DNA from: Ignavibacteria bacterium
GTDB taxonomy: Bacteria; Bacteroidota; Ignavibacteria; Kapaibacteriales; Kapaibacteriaceae
Assembly (NCBI GenBank): GCA_013204605.1
Contig: JABMNI010000036.1
Coordinates: 1 to 42,354, forward strand
DNA length: 42,354 nucleotides
Direction of reading: 5' to 3'
The notes below the pieces were generated by a model, which made no database searches, was not told where the DNA came from, and saw only the letters and a list, made by a program, of their open reading frames with translations. Position numbers and translations under genes: made by a program. This document shows, in pieces, positions 24,282 to 32,787 of this stretch (the stretch's first letter is position 1; each line of letters starts with the position of its first letter).

Positions 24282-26363
24282 ATGAAACAATTTTACATTT
24301 TGACCAGCATCATTTTAACAATGATCGCATTGAAAACATCGGATGCGATGGCGCAGCCAAGATGGGATTGGGCCAAGCCCCTTGATGGATCTGGCTACGT
24401 AGAAGCGAGGTCGATATCGTGGTCACCATTTGGCAATCTGTTTGTTTCGGGTGTATTTAATGACACACTTAATATTGGTGGTCAAAAAATCCCTTCGATC
24501 GGTAATTACGACATCTTTACAGCTCTGATGTCCGATAAAGGAGCGTTTAAAAACTCTAATGGAGTTGGTGGCCCTGACGTAGATGATAATAAGTCATCTG
24601 CTTACGACAACAAAGGCAACTACTACGTTTGCGGAAATTTCGTTGAAAACGTTCAAGTGGGAATCTCATATTTCGAATCGAAAGAGCCGTTTGTTACCGA
24701 CTTGTTTCTTGCAAAGTTCAATAAGAATGGAGTGCAAGAGTGGGCTTGGGCCGACGGATCAGTTCTGAACGATGATGAAGTACCAATGGTGGCTGTAGAT
24801 AGCCTTGGCTCGATATACATGGCTGGTTCGTTTGGTGGAATTATCGAGTTTGGTGATAAGAAAGTAACTAGCTCAGGCAAGCTTGACGTGTATGTCGTAA
24901 AAATTTCATCGGCGGGTGCAATTACCTGGTTGCAAAGAGCCGGTGGTATCGAAAACGATGTAGTAAAATCTATTTCTGTGAGTCCCAACGGCGACCGAAT
25001 CTACCTGACCGGTACCTTTATGAAGACGGCAAATTTTGGAGGGCAAAGCCTTCAAGCCTTCTTTTCAAAACCAGACTTTTTCATTCAGTGCTTGAACGCC
25101 AATGGAGTGACGCAGTGGGCAAAACGTTTTGGAAATCCGGAAGACGACGCCAACATTTACGCTACGTGTGATAAGGATGGAAAACTTTTGGTAACAGGTG
25201 AGATGAAACTCACAATGACCTTCGATCAAACGAGCTTAGTTGCTAACGGCCAGCAAGAGTCTGACATGTTTGTTTGCCGAATGGCCAAGGATGGGACTAT
25301 CGAACTGCTCAAAGGTTTTGGTGGCGTATTTACTGAAGTAGGCCTGGGTATTGTTGGCGATGTGCGTGGCGGAATATTTGTAACCGGCTACTTTACGGAA
25401 ACCGGTAGTTTTGGTGGTACGGTTGTTAGCTCTGTAGGTGGAAGAGACGGGTTTATTGCGAAGATTACATCGGCGGGAATATTGGAATGGGTAAGATCTT
25501 TTGGAGGCCCTTACACGGACGAAGGTAGAGCCGTAGCCGTAAGCCCAGACAACATTCCCTTCATTACCGGAGTGTTTGAAACCGAAGCATACTTCGGCCC
25601 GATTACGTTAAAGGGTGAGTTCTTCACCAAATCCTTTGTTGCCTCCATCGAGTGTGGTCCAAACACCGCCGTTACCCCCGCCTCCCCAATCAACATTTGC
25701 GAGGGTCAAGACGAAGAAATTATTGCGGTAGGGGGCTATCCAGCATACGCTTGGTATGTAGATAAGGCGGAGGTTGCAGGGGCTACCAGAAACCGGTTTA
25801 TGTTAGACAATCTTTCTATAGGAACACATGCTGTTTATGTTCGAATTCGTGACTTTTACGATTGCTCACAAAATTCCGATACGTTAACTGTGGTTGTTCG
25901 CGCAGGTCTAGCCAAACCAACAATATTTAAAGACAACAACAACCTTGTTTGTTCTGAAAACAATGTCACGTATCAATGGTATCGCGAAGGAAACAAAATC
26001 ACCGCGGCTACTGAAAAGGTTATTCCTATCGTGGGTGAAGGTCTGTACCGTGTTCTTATTTCAGATACCACTGGTTGCAGACGCTGGTCGGATAACTTTT
26101 TGGTTGGTACTACCGATGTTTTCGAACCAGGATCAAACGATCACGGAATTAGCGTGTATCCGAATCCGGTTAACGACATTTTAACGATTGCTGGTCTCGG
26201 CAACGCAACAGTTACCATTCTAGATGTTACGGGCAGGACAATGTATTCAAGCCACAATCAATCAGGTTCAGCACGAATTACCATGACCGTTGTTCCGGGA
26301 ACATACGTTGTACGCGTGGACCAAGATGGAAAATCTATGATGACGTTAGTCGCGAAATTTTAA
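24282..26363 (+). CDS. Surface SBBP beta-propeller protein with Ig-like region and T9SS sorting domain
   Basis: This 693-residue protein has a signal peptide (about 1-24, ending SDAMA) and AAAGGA seven bases before the ATG. SBBP blades run to about residue 460 (ISWSPFGNLFVSGVFND, YDNKGNYYVCGNFVEN, VSPNGDRIYLTGTFMKTANF, VSPDNIPFITGVFETEAYF). A cysteine-bearing Ig-like segment follows (NICEGQDEEIIAVGGYPAYA, SENNVTYQWYREGN). It ends with a good T9SS type A domain (ISVYPNPVNDILTIAGLG ... GTYVVRVDQDG). It is thus secreted and probably surface-bound. It shares its architecture with the protein at 5930-7513. It converges with, and overlaps by 18 bases, the glycosyltransferase gene. Confidence 0.85.
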   Translation: MKQFYILTSIILTMIALKTSDAMAQPRWDWAKPLDGSGYVEARSISWSPFGNLFVSGVFNDTLNIGGQKIPSIGNYDIFTALMSDKGAFKNSNGVGGPDVDDNKSSAYDNKGNYYVCGNFVENVQVGISYFESKEPFVTDLFLAKFNKNGVQEWAWADGSVLNDDEVPMVAVDSLGSIYMAGSFGGIIEFGDKKVTSSGKLDVYVVKISSAGAITWLQRAGGIENDVVKSISVSPNGDRIYLTGTFMKTANFGGQSLQAFFSKPDFFIQCLNANGVTQWAKRFGNPEDDANIYATCDKDGKLLVTGEMKLTMTFDQTSLVANGQQESDMFVCRMAKDGTIELLKGFGGVFTEVGLGIVGDVRGGIFVTGYFTETGSFGGTVVSSVGGRDGFIAKITSAGILEWVRSFGGPYTDEGRAVAVSPDNIPFITGVFETEAYFGPITLKGEFFTKSFVASIECGPNTAVTPASPINICEGQDEEIIAVGGYPAYAWYVDKAEVAGATRNRFMLDNLSIGTHAVYVRIRDFYDCSQNSDTLTVVVRAGLAKPTIFKDNNNLVCSENNVTYQWYREGNKITAATEKVIPIVGEGLYRVLISDTTGCRRWSDNFLVGTTDVFEPGSNDHGISVYPNPVNDILTIAGLGNATVTILDVTGRTMYSSHNQSGSARITMTVVPGTYVVRVDQDGKSMMTLVAKF

Positions 26364-28376
26364 ACGCTCTATCCGGCCTGCTTTTATGGAGTTGTTAGTG
26401 CGCAGGTACTGAAAAATATCTACTGTCAGTAATAGAACGACAGGTAAAAATTCGAAAGCTAAAACGGCGGGATGTTCAAACCACATCCCGCTTTTTTTAT
26501 ACCCGAAATAAAATAAGCTGCTAAGCGAAATTGTTGCGCACAATAACACTCCACTGCGAAGACGGAAAAATGGTAGCGCAAAAAGTAGCGGAAGTAAATA
26601 CCAGGGGTGCAATACTGGCGACAGAATTGCCAGAAACATCATGATAAAAACTGCAGCGTGAAATTTATTCCGTACAATAACGAACGTCACCACAGACATT
26701 ATTCCAAATGCGCCGCTTACTACAATTCGGGCCGCATCGTTACTCAATACCGTTTTGAGCAACTTGAAAAACGCACCGTTCGATTCCCATCGGTTAATAA
26801 ATAACGACAAACTTCCCTGCGTTGCGGTTGGTGCAAAAAACACATAGCCCGTTACCGCAATTAACAGCGCGCCCACAACAACTACAAAACGATTCACTGT
26901 ACGATATCGCCACACAAGCGCCGGCAAAAAAAGGAGCGGTAGGAATTTAGTGAGTGCCGCCCAGCCCCACAACGCTCCCGATACCAATGGGTAACGAGAT
27001 AGAACGAGGCCCGCCAGGCAAAATAAAATCATGGCCACATCTACATGCGCGTCGGCAGTTGCGTGAATGAGTAGTAGAGGGCTAAACAGTACAAGTAAAA
27101 TGTACGAAGCCGAGAGTGATGATCGTTTGAGGAGAATCATGCCTGCAAGTAAGCTGAGCGCAATGGCAAAAAGCGTGGGAAGTTTCCAAGCAAGAACCGG
27201 TGAAATGGTTGGGCTGCATAACATCAGACTTCGATACTGCAACTCAAACCAAAACTGTGCTGCAGGTGGATATATTGTTTCGAGATTTGAAAATGGTAAC
27301 GAGTCTGGTAAAGATAATCCGCTGGTGAGTTGGCTTGGCGCATTGAATTTTGCGAGAGCTTCTGATGTTGGAAGTTCTGCAAAGGGGCTAACCCCATTCG
27401 CCATTAGTTTACCGTCCCACTCGTACCGCAAGTGATCATCTGTTAACAATCCCAGCGCGGGCGCCATGGCGAAGTGTCCAACAATTCCGACGGCTAACAA
27501 AATATAGGTGAGCTTTTTTGAGAGACCCCGAAGTTTGTGGACCACATAGCCCCCTATCAACCAAAGAGCGCTGGCGGCGATTGAAAACATCACGGCGTAG
27601 AGTCTGCTCGAGGAAGGATCGGAGTTTGCAAATGGAATTGTGCCGAGAAAAATTCCTAGAAACGAAAGCACGGCAATCAGTGGAAGTGTGCTTTGCTGTG
27701 CAATGGTGTACAGAATTTTTGTGCCGGCTTTGATGCTGCCGCATACGGTGCCGGAAATTTTTGAGACACCAATTCGGTTTCGGTATTGAACATCAACCTC
27801 GGTGCAGCGCATTTTTTGTTTGGCTGCCTTGAGTTGCATTTCAACTGTCCAACCCCAGCTTGTGTCGCGCATTTGTAGGTCTTCAAGCGCCTGCCAAGAA
27901 ATTGCTCGCATGGGTCCGAGATCAGAAAAACGCACTCCCCAAAGCACGTCGATTAATCCCGTTGAAAGCCAATTGCCGAATCTTTGTACCGGAGTTAGGC
28001 TGCCTTTTTCTGCTATTCCAGAATTCCGTGAGCCAATGCAGAGGTCGGCACCATCGTTGCTGACAGGTTGAATTACCTTCAATAAGTCTGTTGGATTATC
28101 ACTAAAGTCGGCATCGATGAAGGCCACTATATCGGGGGGATTTTTTTCAAGCTCGGCCAATGCAGCCAGGCAGGCGGCACCATAGCCACGCTTCGGTTCG
28201 TACACCACCGTTGCTCCACCGGCACGTGCTACGTGCGATGTGCTATCGGTACTGCCATTATCGCACACCACTACAACATCTATTGCCGATGGCATGGCAC
28301 GTAACACCTCGCCAATGGACTGTTCTTCGTTGAGTGCAGGAATTACAACGGCAATTCTCTTACCGTTTAAGCTCAC
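26346..28376 (-). CDS. Fused GT2 glycosyltransferase and multi-pass membrane mannosyltransferase-like protein
   Basis: I choose the GTG at 28376 (676 residues), which overlaps the upstream stop in GTGA. Residues about 1-215 are a family-2 glycosyltransferase (KRIAVVIPALNEEQSIGEVL, DNGSTDSTSHVA, AFIDADFSDNP with the DxD-like DAD, DLGPMRAISW, WGWTVEMQL). This resembles polyprenol-phosphate mannosyltransferase or dolichol-phosphate mannose synthases. Residues about 235-670 hold about ten to twelve membrane helices with loops resembling GT87/DUF2029-type integral mannosyltransferases (NLETIYPPAAQFWFELQYRS, ATADAHVDVAMILFCL, WGWAALTKFLPLLFL, HPWYLLPLLFALP). The fusion could charge a lipid carrier and use it in one protein. 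Its product glycan is unknown. Confidence 0.8.
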   Translation of the reverse strand: MSLNGKRIAVVIPALNEEQSIGEVLRAMPSAIDVVVVCDNGSTDSTSHVARAGGATVVYEPKRGYGAACLAALAELEKNPPDIVAFIDADFSDNPTDLLKVIQPVSNDGADLCIGSRNSGIAEKGSLTPVQRFGNWLSTGLIDVLWGVRFSDLGPMRAISWQALEDLQMRDTSWGWTVEMQLKAAKQKMRCTEVDVQYRNRIGVSKISGTVCGSIKAGTKILYTIAQQSTLPLIAVLSFLGIFLGTIPFANSDPSSSRLYAVMFSIAASALWLIGGYVVHKLRGLSKKLTYILLAVGIVGHFAMAPALGLLTDDHLRYEWDGKLMANGVSPFAELPTSEALAKFNAPSQLTSGLSLPDSLPFSNLETIYPPAAQFWFELQYRSLMLCSPTISPVLAWKLPTLFAIALSLLAGMILLKRSSLSASYILLVLFSPLLLIHATADAHVDVAMILFCLAGLVLSRYPLVSGALWGWAALTKFLPLLFLPALVWRYRTVNRFVVVVGALLIAVTGYVFFAPTATQGSLSLFINRWESNGAFFKLLKTVLSNDAARIVVSGAFGIMSVVTFVIVRNKFHAAVFIMMFLAILSPVLHPWYLLPLLFALPFFRLRSGVLLCATISLSSLFYFGYKKSGMWFEHPAVLAFEFLPVVLLLTVDIFQYLRTNNSIKAGRIERLKFRD

Positions 28377-28753
28377 TTGGGTGGGAAATACAGAGCGTTG
28401 TACTGAGACTTTTCCTCGCGCGACCAATGGTGTTCCACCATTTGCTTGTCTAGAATATCTCGTGCATCATCAACCGAAACGCCCGTTGTTGTAGCAAAAT
28501 TCGTAGCCTCAATAAAACCGTCCGCGGTCAGCATATTGCTAATGGTTGAGTTGAACAAAATATGCGCCTTTTTCCTGCGCTGCATTGCCAACTTAAATAC
28601 CACCAGCATGAGGACAGCAAAGACACTTCCCATCATTGCATTGCCAAATACGGCATCGTTTTCACCCACCATGGCACCAATCATCATGATATATCCGTAA
28701 ACGGCAAACATCATTAGCAGGCCACTCATCATTAACATTATGCGGTAGTTCAT
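28373..28753 (-). CDS. Small two-helix membrane protein with a C-terminal helical domain
   Basis: This is a 126-residue protein with two strong membrane helices (about 5-27 and 38-57), very rich in Met. A cytoplasmic segment follows (AHILFNSTISNMLTADGFIEATNFATTTGVSVDDARDILDKQM, quoted only for length), which looks like a short winged-helix or three-helix fold. The conserved order (NM-ADGFI-A--FA---GVS---A---LDK) resembles uncharacterised proteins in Bacteroidota-like genomes. Function is unknown. It heads a two-gene unit with the glycosyltransferase, overlapping it in GTGA, and is divergent from the carboxylase at 28846. Confidence 0.55.
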   Translation of the reverse strand: MNYRIMLMMSGLLMMFAVYGYIMMIGAMVGENDAVFGNAMMGSVFAVLMLVVFKLAMQRRKKAHILFNSTISNMLTADGFIEATNFATTTGVSVDDARDILDKQMVEHHWSREEKSQYNALYFPPK

Positions 28754-28772
28754 ATGGCACTAAAATACCCAG

Positions 28773-28805
28773 ACATTATTTACCATAGGTACGGAACATT
28801 ATTTA
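28773..28805. promoter_or_regulatory. Direct repeat in a divergent promoter region
   Basis: ACATTATTTA occurs twice, at 28773-28782 and 28796-28805. The copies are 23 bp apart (two helical turns), in the 92-base gap between the divergent genes starting at 28753 and 28846. A tandem operator for a regulator of the carboxylase is plausible but unproven. Confidence 0.4.
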
Positions 28806-28845
28806 GCCCGTATTTTCGGGTGAACGATTTGTAACGGAGAAAAGC

Positions 28846-30390
28846 GTGGTAGACAAAACAGAACGACTCAGACAATTGAAAGCCGAAGCTCTGCTTGGCG
28901 GTGGACAAGCCCGCATTGACGCTCAGCATGCTAAAGGAAAGCTTACAGCGCGCGAGCGACTGTCCATATTGGTCGACGAAGGTTCATTCCGTGAGTTCGA
29001 TATGCTAGCGCGTCACCGTTCAACAAAGTTCGGTCTAGAAAAACAACGTCCACTCGGTGATGGCGTTGTTACCGGCGAATGCACGATTCATGGCCGACCC
29101 GTCTGCGTTTTCGCGCAAGACTTCACAATTTTCGGTGGATCGTTGGGCGAAGTCCACGCCGAAAAAATTTGTAAGGTGATGGACCACGCAATGAAAATCG
29201 GTGTCCCTGTAATTGGTTTAAACGATTCCGGCGGCGCGCGAATTCAAGAAGGCGTAGTATCGCTTGGCGGATACGCCGATATCTTTTTGCGCAACACCAT
29301 GGCAAGTGGAGTGATACCGCAAATCTCAGTAGTACTCGGACCCTGCGCTGGCGGCGCTGTGTATTCACCTGCACTCACCGATTTTATTTTTATGGTGAAG
29401 GGGGCTTCGTACATGTTTGTAACCGGACCCGAAGTTGTAAAAACAGTAACGCACGAAGAGGTAACATTCGAAGAATTAGGTGGTGCCGACACTCATGCCG
29501 GGCGCAGCGGTGTGGCACACTTTGCAATGGACAATGAAGTTGAATGTTTGTTGGCTGTCAGAAAATTGATGAGCTATCTGCCGTTGAGCAATCGGGAAAA
29601 GCCCCCTACCAAGCCAACTACCGATACTGTAGACCGCGTGTGTGATAAATTGAAACACATCATTCCTGAAAATCCAAATCAGCCATACGACATTAAGGAA
29701 GTGATAAAAGAAATTGTTGACGAGCATGATTTTTTTGAAGTACATGCAGATTATGCGCAAAACCTGGTGGTTGGATTTGCAACTCTCAACGGACAGCCAA
29801 TTGGCGTGGTTGCCAACCAACCCGCATCGATGGCCGGTGTGTTAGATATTAACAGCTCGATAAAAGGTGCGCGGTTTGTACGCTTTTGCGATGCTTTTGG
29901 AATTGCATTGGTAGTGTTCGAGGACGTTCCCGGATTTCTACCGGGTACCGATCAGGAGTGGCGCGGAATTATCAGGCACGGCGCCAAACTGCTTTACGCT
30001 TTTTGCGAAGCTACCGTGCCCAAGGTAACCGTTATTACACGCAAGGCATACGGCGGGGCCTATGATGTGATGAACTCGAAACACATTCGCGGTGACTACA
30101 ATGTGGCGTGGCCTACGGCCGAAATTGCGGTGATGGGCGCGAAAGGCGCAGTGGAAATATTATACCGCAAGGAGTTGGACAAGGCCGACAACAAGGAAGT
30201 TCGTACGCAGGAGTTGCTGGATTCATACAACGAACAATTTGCAAACCCATACGAAGCTGCTGAAAGGGGCTTTATAGACGATGTTATTGAGCCACAAAAC
30301 ACACGAATAGAGTTAATCAAAGCGCTAACTTCTTTGAGAAATAAAGTTGACACAAACCCTTGGAAGAAGCACGGAAACATTCCGTTGTAA
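28846..30390 (+). CDS. Acyl-CoA (propionyl-CoA / methylmalonyl-CoA type) carboxyltransferase subunit
   Basis: This 514-residue protein is a full-length biotin-dependent carboxyltransferase beta subunit (PccB or MmdA class). It carries [62 protein letters not shown]-type [29 protein letters not shown], and [18 protein letters not shown]. The start is a GTG at 28846 with GGAGA six bases upstream. In the family it transfers a carboxyl group between carboxybiotin and propionyl-CoA, or takes part in methylmalonyl-CoA decarboxylation. No biotin carboxylase or biotin carrier gene is within this window. The C-terminus, [18 protein letters not shown], is typical. Confidence 0.88.
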   Translation: MVDKTERLRQLKAEALLGGGQARIDAQHAKGKLTARERLSILVDEGSFREFDMLARHRSTKFGLEKQRPLGDGVVTGECTIHGRPVCVFAQDFTIFGGSLGEVHAEKICKVMDHAMKIGVPVIGLNDSGGARIQEGVVSLGGYADIFLRNTMASGVIPQISVVLGPCAGGAVYSPALTDFIFMVKGASYMFVTGPEVVKTVTHEEVTFEELGGADTHAGRSGVAHFAMDNEVECLLAVRKLMSYLPLSNREKPPTKPTTDTVDRVCDKLKHIIPENPNQPYDIKEVIKEIVDEHDFFEVHADYAQNLVVGFATLNGQPIGVVANQPASMAGVLDINSSIKGARFVRFCDAFGIALVVFEDVPGFLPGTDQEWRGIIRHGAKLLYAFCEATVPKVTVITRKAYGGAYDVMNSKHIRGDYNVAWPTAEIAVMGAKGAVEILYRKELDKADNKEVRTQELLDSYNEQFANPYEAAERGFIDDVIEPQNTRIELIKALTSLRNKVDTNPWKKHGNIPL

Positions 30391-30397
30391 TAGGCAA

Positions 30398-30435
30398 GGC
30401 GTTGGTTGATGCGTGGCAGGGCGTTGGTTAATGTG
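30398..30435. repeat. 22-bp duplicated unit at two convergent gene ends
   Basis: GGCGTTGGTTGATG (30398) and GGCGTTGGTTAATG (30420) are two diverged copies of a 22-bp unit in the gap between the carboxylase (stop at 30390) and the CAP-domain gene. The minus-strand stop of the latter (TTA on plus, 30428-30430) lies within the second copy. Confidence 0.7.
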
Positions 30436-31084
30436 CGGCTAGCATAACAACGCATTGAGTGTCGTACTTTGGATGAGAACCGATGCTCACTCCAATCAAG
30501 TTGAGTTGTGGATTTAGTAAACTTTCGCGGTGTCCACGATCGGGTGTGTTTTCATCAACAATAAAGGCGGCCACAATTCGCGCCGCCGTTGTCTGGCCAT
30601 ACGTAATGCATTCCGAAATTGTTGAATACCAACCAAGATCAGCAGCCCGAGTGGCGGGGTTGGAATTATCGGAACCTATGTGACCCAGTATTCCCATGTT
30701 TTCACCGTCTTTCACGTGCCTCATCGACGCCTTCACAAGTCCACTATCCAGCGCAAACAATGGCAAAGCTTGTTGCGTTTCTAACCGCGCTATTGCTTCG
30801 ATCCCGGCTTTCTCTAAGTTTTTTTTGTTTGAAACGAACGACTTCCAGAACGTGACGTATTTGTTTACTTCAGGAATGAATCCGCTAGGATTAGCACGCA
30901 ATTCATTAATAATTCGAGCTACTTCTGCACTAGTTTCGATGGACGGCTGCTGCGCAGATGTAGCGAGTACAACGCCAGCCAACGCTTCGGTCTTGGCAAA
31001 ATGCGTGATGCCGATTAGTAAGAACAGGACCGACAGAAGCATGCTGCCAAATGGAATTAGCTTGTCTCGCACGTAGTTCGCCAA
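30428..31084 (-). CDS. Exported CAP/SCP-domain protein
   Basis: The protein has an N-terminal hydrophobic helix (about residues 12-35, SMLLSVLFLLIGITHF). This is either a signal anchor or a cleaved signal peptide, since ...AKTEALAG follows. A CAP (cysteine-rich secretory protein) domain covers about residues 50-218. Typical elements are EVARIINELRANPSGFIPEV, LVKASMRHVKDGENMGILGHIGSDN, ISECITYG, GHRESLLNPQLNLIGVSI and a C-terminal hydrophobic strand. Acidic and His residues fit the CAP cavity. The assumed TTG start at 31084 has no good ribosome-binding site; GTG at 31072 or ATG at 31042 are alternatives. CAP proteins bind sterols, lipids or peptides; the role here is unknown. Confidence 0.75.
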   Translation of the reverse strand: MANYVRDKLIPFGSMLLSVLFLLIGITHFAKTEALAGVVLATSAQQPSIETSAEVARIINELRANPSGFIPEVNKYVTFWKSFVSNKKNLEKAGIEAIARLETQQALPLFALDSGLVKASMRHVKDGENMGILGHIGSDNSNPATRAADLGWYSTISECITYGQTTAARIVAAFIVDENTPDRGHRESLLNPQLNLIGVSIGSHPKYDTQCVVMLAAH

Positions 31085-31146
31085 TTGAATAAAGAAAAAT
31101 TATTTCGTTCAGGTAATGTCAGAAAACTTCGATCAAAAAAATAGGT

Positions 31147-31608
31147 TTAGTCTGAAAAAATCTGCGAACAAATTTTTGTCAGTGACTTCGCCTCGGGCCC
31201 TTTGAGTTTTTTCCGAACATCTTGTTCAAATCTCTGCATAATTGGTGTTAGCTTGGAAAGAAGGTCGCGCCCCTTAGGGGTTATAATGGTAACCGACAAC
31301 CTAGCATCTAACGTACTTTTTGTTCGCTTTGCAAAGCCAGCGTTTACCAGTCTGTCAATCAGCCTAGTAACATCTGGAGCTGTTTGAATCATTCGAGCTA
31401 TAATCTCGCAACGCGGATGACCCTCCGGATACACTCCGTTCAAAATCCGTAACACGTTGTATTGAGTAGATGTGATGTCAAATTCCTCACACGCCTGCTG
31501 CATCTTTGTGTTCAAATAGTCGGCGGCTACTAAGATGCTTAACATGGCCTCTTGGTATTCAGATGAAAACGTAGTCTGTTTGATACGTTCGTTTAACGTT
31601 GTGCTCAT
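31147..31608 (-). CDS. MarR-family transcriptional regulator
   Basis: This 153-residue winged-helix protein shows the MarR pattern. A dimerisation helix (EYQEAMLSILVAADYLNTKM) and the DNA-binding domain (ITSTQYNVLRILNGV, CEIIARMIQTAPDVTRLIDRL, AGFAKRTKSTLDARLSVTIIT) are followed by a final helix (LLSKLTPIMQRFEQDVRKKL). The wing carries D-x-R (LDARLS). It is expected to repress a promoter in response to a ligand. A palindrome sits just upstream of its own start (31629-31642), pointing to autoregulation. It is between prfA and the CAP-domain gene on the same strand. Confidence 0.88.
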   Translation of the reverse strand: MSTTLNERIKQTTFSSEYQEAMLSILVAADYLNTKMQQACEEFDITSTQYNVLRILNGVYPEGHPRCEIIARMIQTAPDVTRLIDRLVNAGFAKRTKSTLDARLSVTIITPKGRDLLSKLTPIMQRFEQDVRKKLKGPEAKSLTKICSQIFSD

Positions 31609-31628
31609 AACGGGAATATACGAATAAG

Positions 31629-31642
31629 TGTGTTACAACACA
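31629..31642. promoter_or_regulatory. Palindromic candidate MarR operator
   Basis: TGTGTTACAACACA is a palindrome with six-base arms and a two-base centre. It is centred about 28 bases before the MarR ATG and between it and the prfA stop. Its position and symmetry suit binding by a MarR dimer. Confidence 0.5.
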
Positions 31643-31657
31643 TTACTGCAGGGCACG

Positions 31658-32725
31658 CTATTGCAGAGCGTCTGCACTTTCCGCCATGCGTAATGCTGTG
31701 ATTAATGGTTCTAAATCTCCCTCAACAACTTGCTGTAGCGGATAATTCTTGACGTCGCCCTCGAGTCTGTGATCAGTAACTCTGTTTTGCGGCCAATTAT
31801 AGGTACGAATTTTTTCAGATCTATCGCCTGATTTTACCATGGTTTTCCGCACGCCTGCAATGGCTGCTTGTTGCTTAGCTAACTCCATTTCATACAGTCT
31901 TGCGCGGAGTACCTTCATAGCCTTGTCTTTGTTTTTAAGCTGTGAGCGTTCGTCCTGACACTGCACCACAATTCCCGAAGGAATGTGAACGAGTCTGACG
32001 GCAGTCTCCACCTTATTTACATTTTGACCCCCCTTGCCCCCTGACCTAAAAATATCTACCCTAAGATCGCCATCGTTGATTTGCACATCAACTTCTTCAG
32101 CCTCGGGCAATACGGCAACAGTTGCGGCGGATGTGTGTACGCGTCCCTGCGATTCTGTATCTGGAACTCGTTGCACGCGGTGGACACCACTTTCGAACTT
32201 CATGATACCAAAGGCTTCGTCGCCATTGAGTTCAAAAACTATTTCCTTATAGCCGCCTCGCTCGCTTTCAGTAAAGTCGATCGTATCTACTGCCCAGCCC
32301 CTGTTCTCTGCAAAACGATGGTACATTCTATGAAGATCACCAACAAACAGTGCTGCTTCATCGCCGCCGGTACCGGCACGGATTTCCACAATGCAGCTTT
32401 TCAAATCGTTGGGGTCTTTCGGAATCAACAGCACTCGCAACCTGGCATCCAGCTCCGTGAGTTGCTCTTCCAACGCGTGTTTTTCCTCGTACGCCAGATC
32501 CCTAAAATCTGCCGAAATAGCCGTGTCTGAAATCAGTGCTTCGTTTTCGCGCATTGAATTCTTAAGGGCAATGTAATCAGTGCAGGCTGTAGCAATTGGC
32601 TGCAGCTGCTTAAATTCACGCGATGCATCGCGTAGTAATCGAGGATTGTTCACAACATCAGGGTCGTTTAGACTCTGTTCGATGGCTGCAAATCGGTCGA
32701 GTATAGATTGTAATCGTTCTTCCAC
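31658..32725 (-). CDS. prfA: Peptide chain release factor 1
   Basis: RF1 recognises UAA and UAG and triggers hydrolysis on the ribosome. I use the GTG at 32725, which starts [19 protein letters not shown] like other RF1s (355 residues); the next in-frame start at 32761 adds an unrelated 12-residue lead. It carries the domain-2 PxT loop (here PDT in [10 protein letters not shown]), which is the RF1-type codon-recognition tripeptide pattern. The catalytic GGQ is in [14 protein letters not shown]. The C-terminal [17 protein letters not shown] is also present. It precedes the MarR and CAP-domain genes and is divergent from the DUF4397 lipoprotein. Confidence 0.93.
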   Translation of the reverse strand: MEERLQSILDRFAAIEQSLNDPDVVNNPRLLRDASREFKQLQPIATACTDYIALKNSMRENEALISDTAISADFRDLAYEEKHALEEQLTELDARLRVLLIPKDPNDLKSCIVEIRAGTGGDEAALFVGDLHRMYHRFAENRGWAVDTIDFTESERGGYKEIVFELNGDEAFGIMKFESGVHRVQRVPDTESQGRVHTSAATVAVLPEAEEVDVQINDGDLRVDIFRSGGKGGQNVNKVETAVRLVHIPSGIVVQCQDERSQLKNKDKAMKVLRARLYEMELAKQQAAIAGVRKTMVKSGDRSEKIRTYNWPQNRVTDHRLEGDVKNYPLQQVVEGDLEPLITALRMAESADALQ

Positions 32726-32787
32726 ACCACAAAAATATCGCTTGTTGCAGTACGTTGGCACACAATTGCATTTCAGCTCTTAAATCA

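Noticed and set aside
31658-32725. RF1 tripeptide PDT as an altered codon specificity
   Set aside because: RF1 proteins vary at the middle position (PxT), so this is ordinary.
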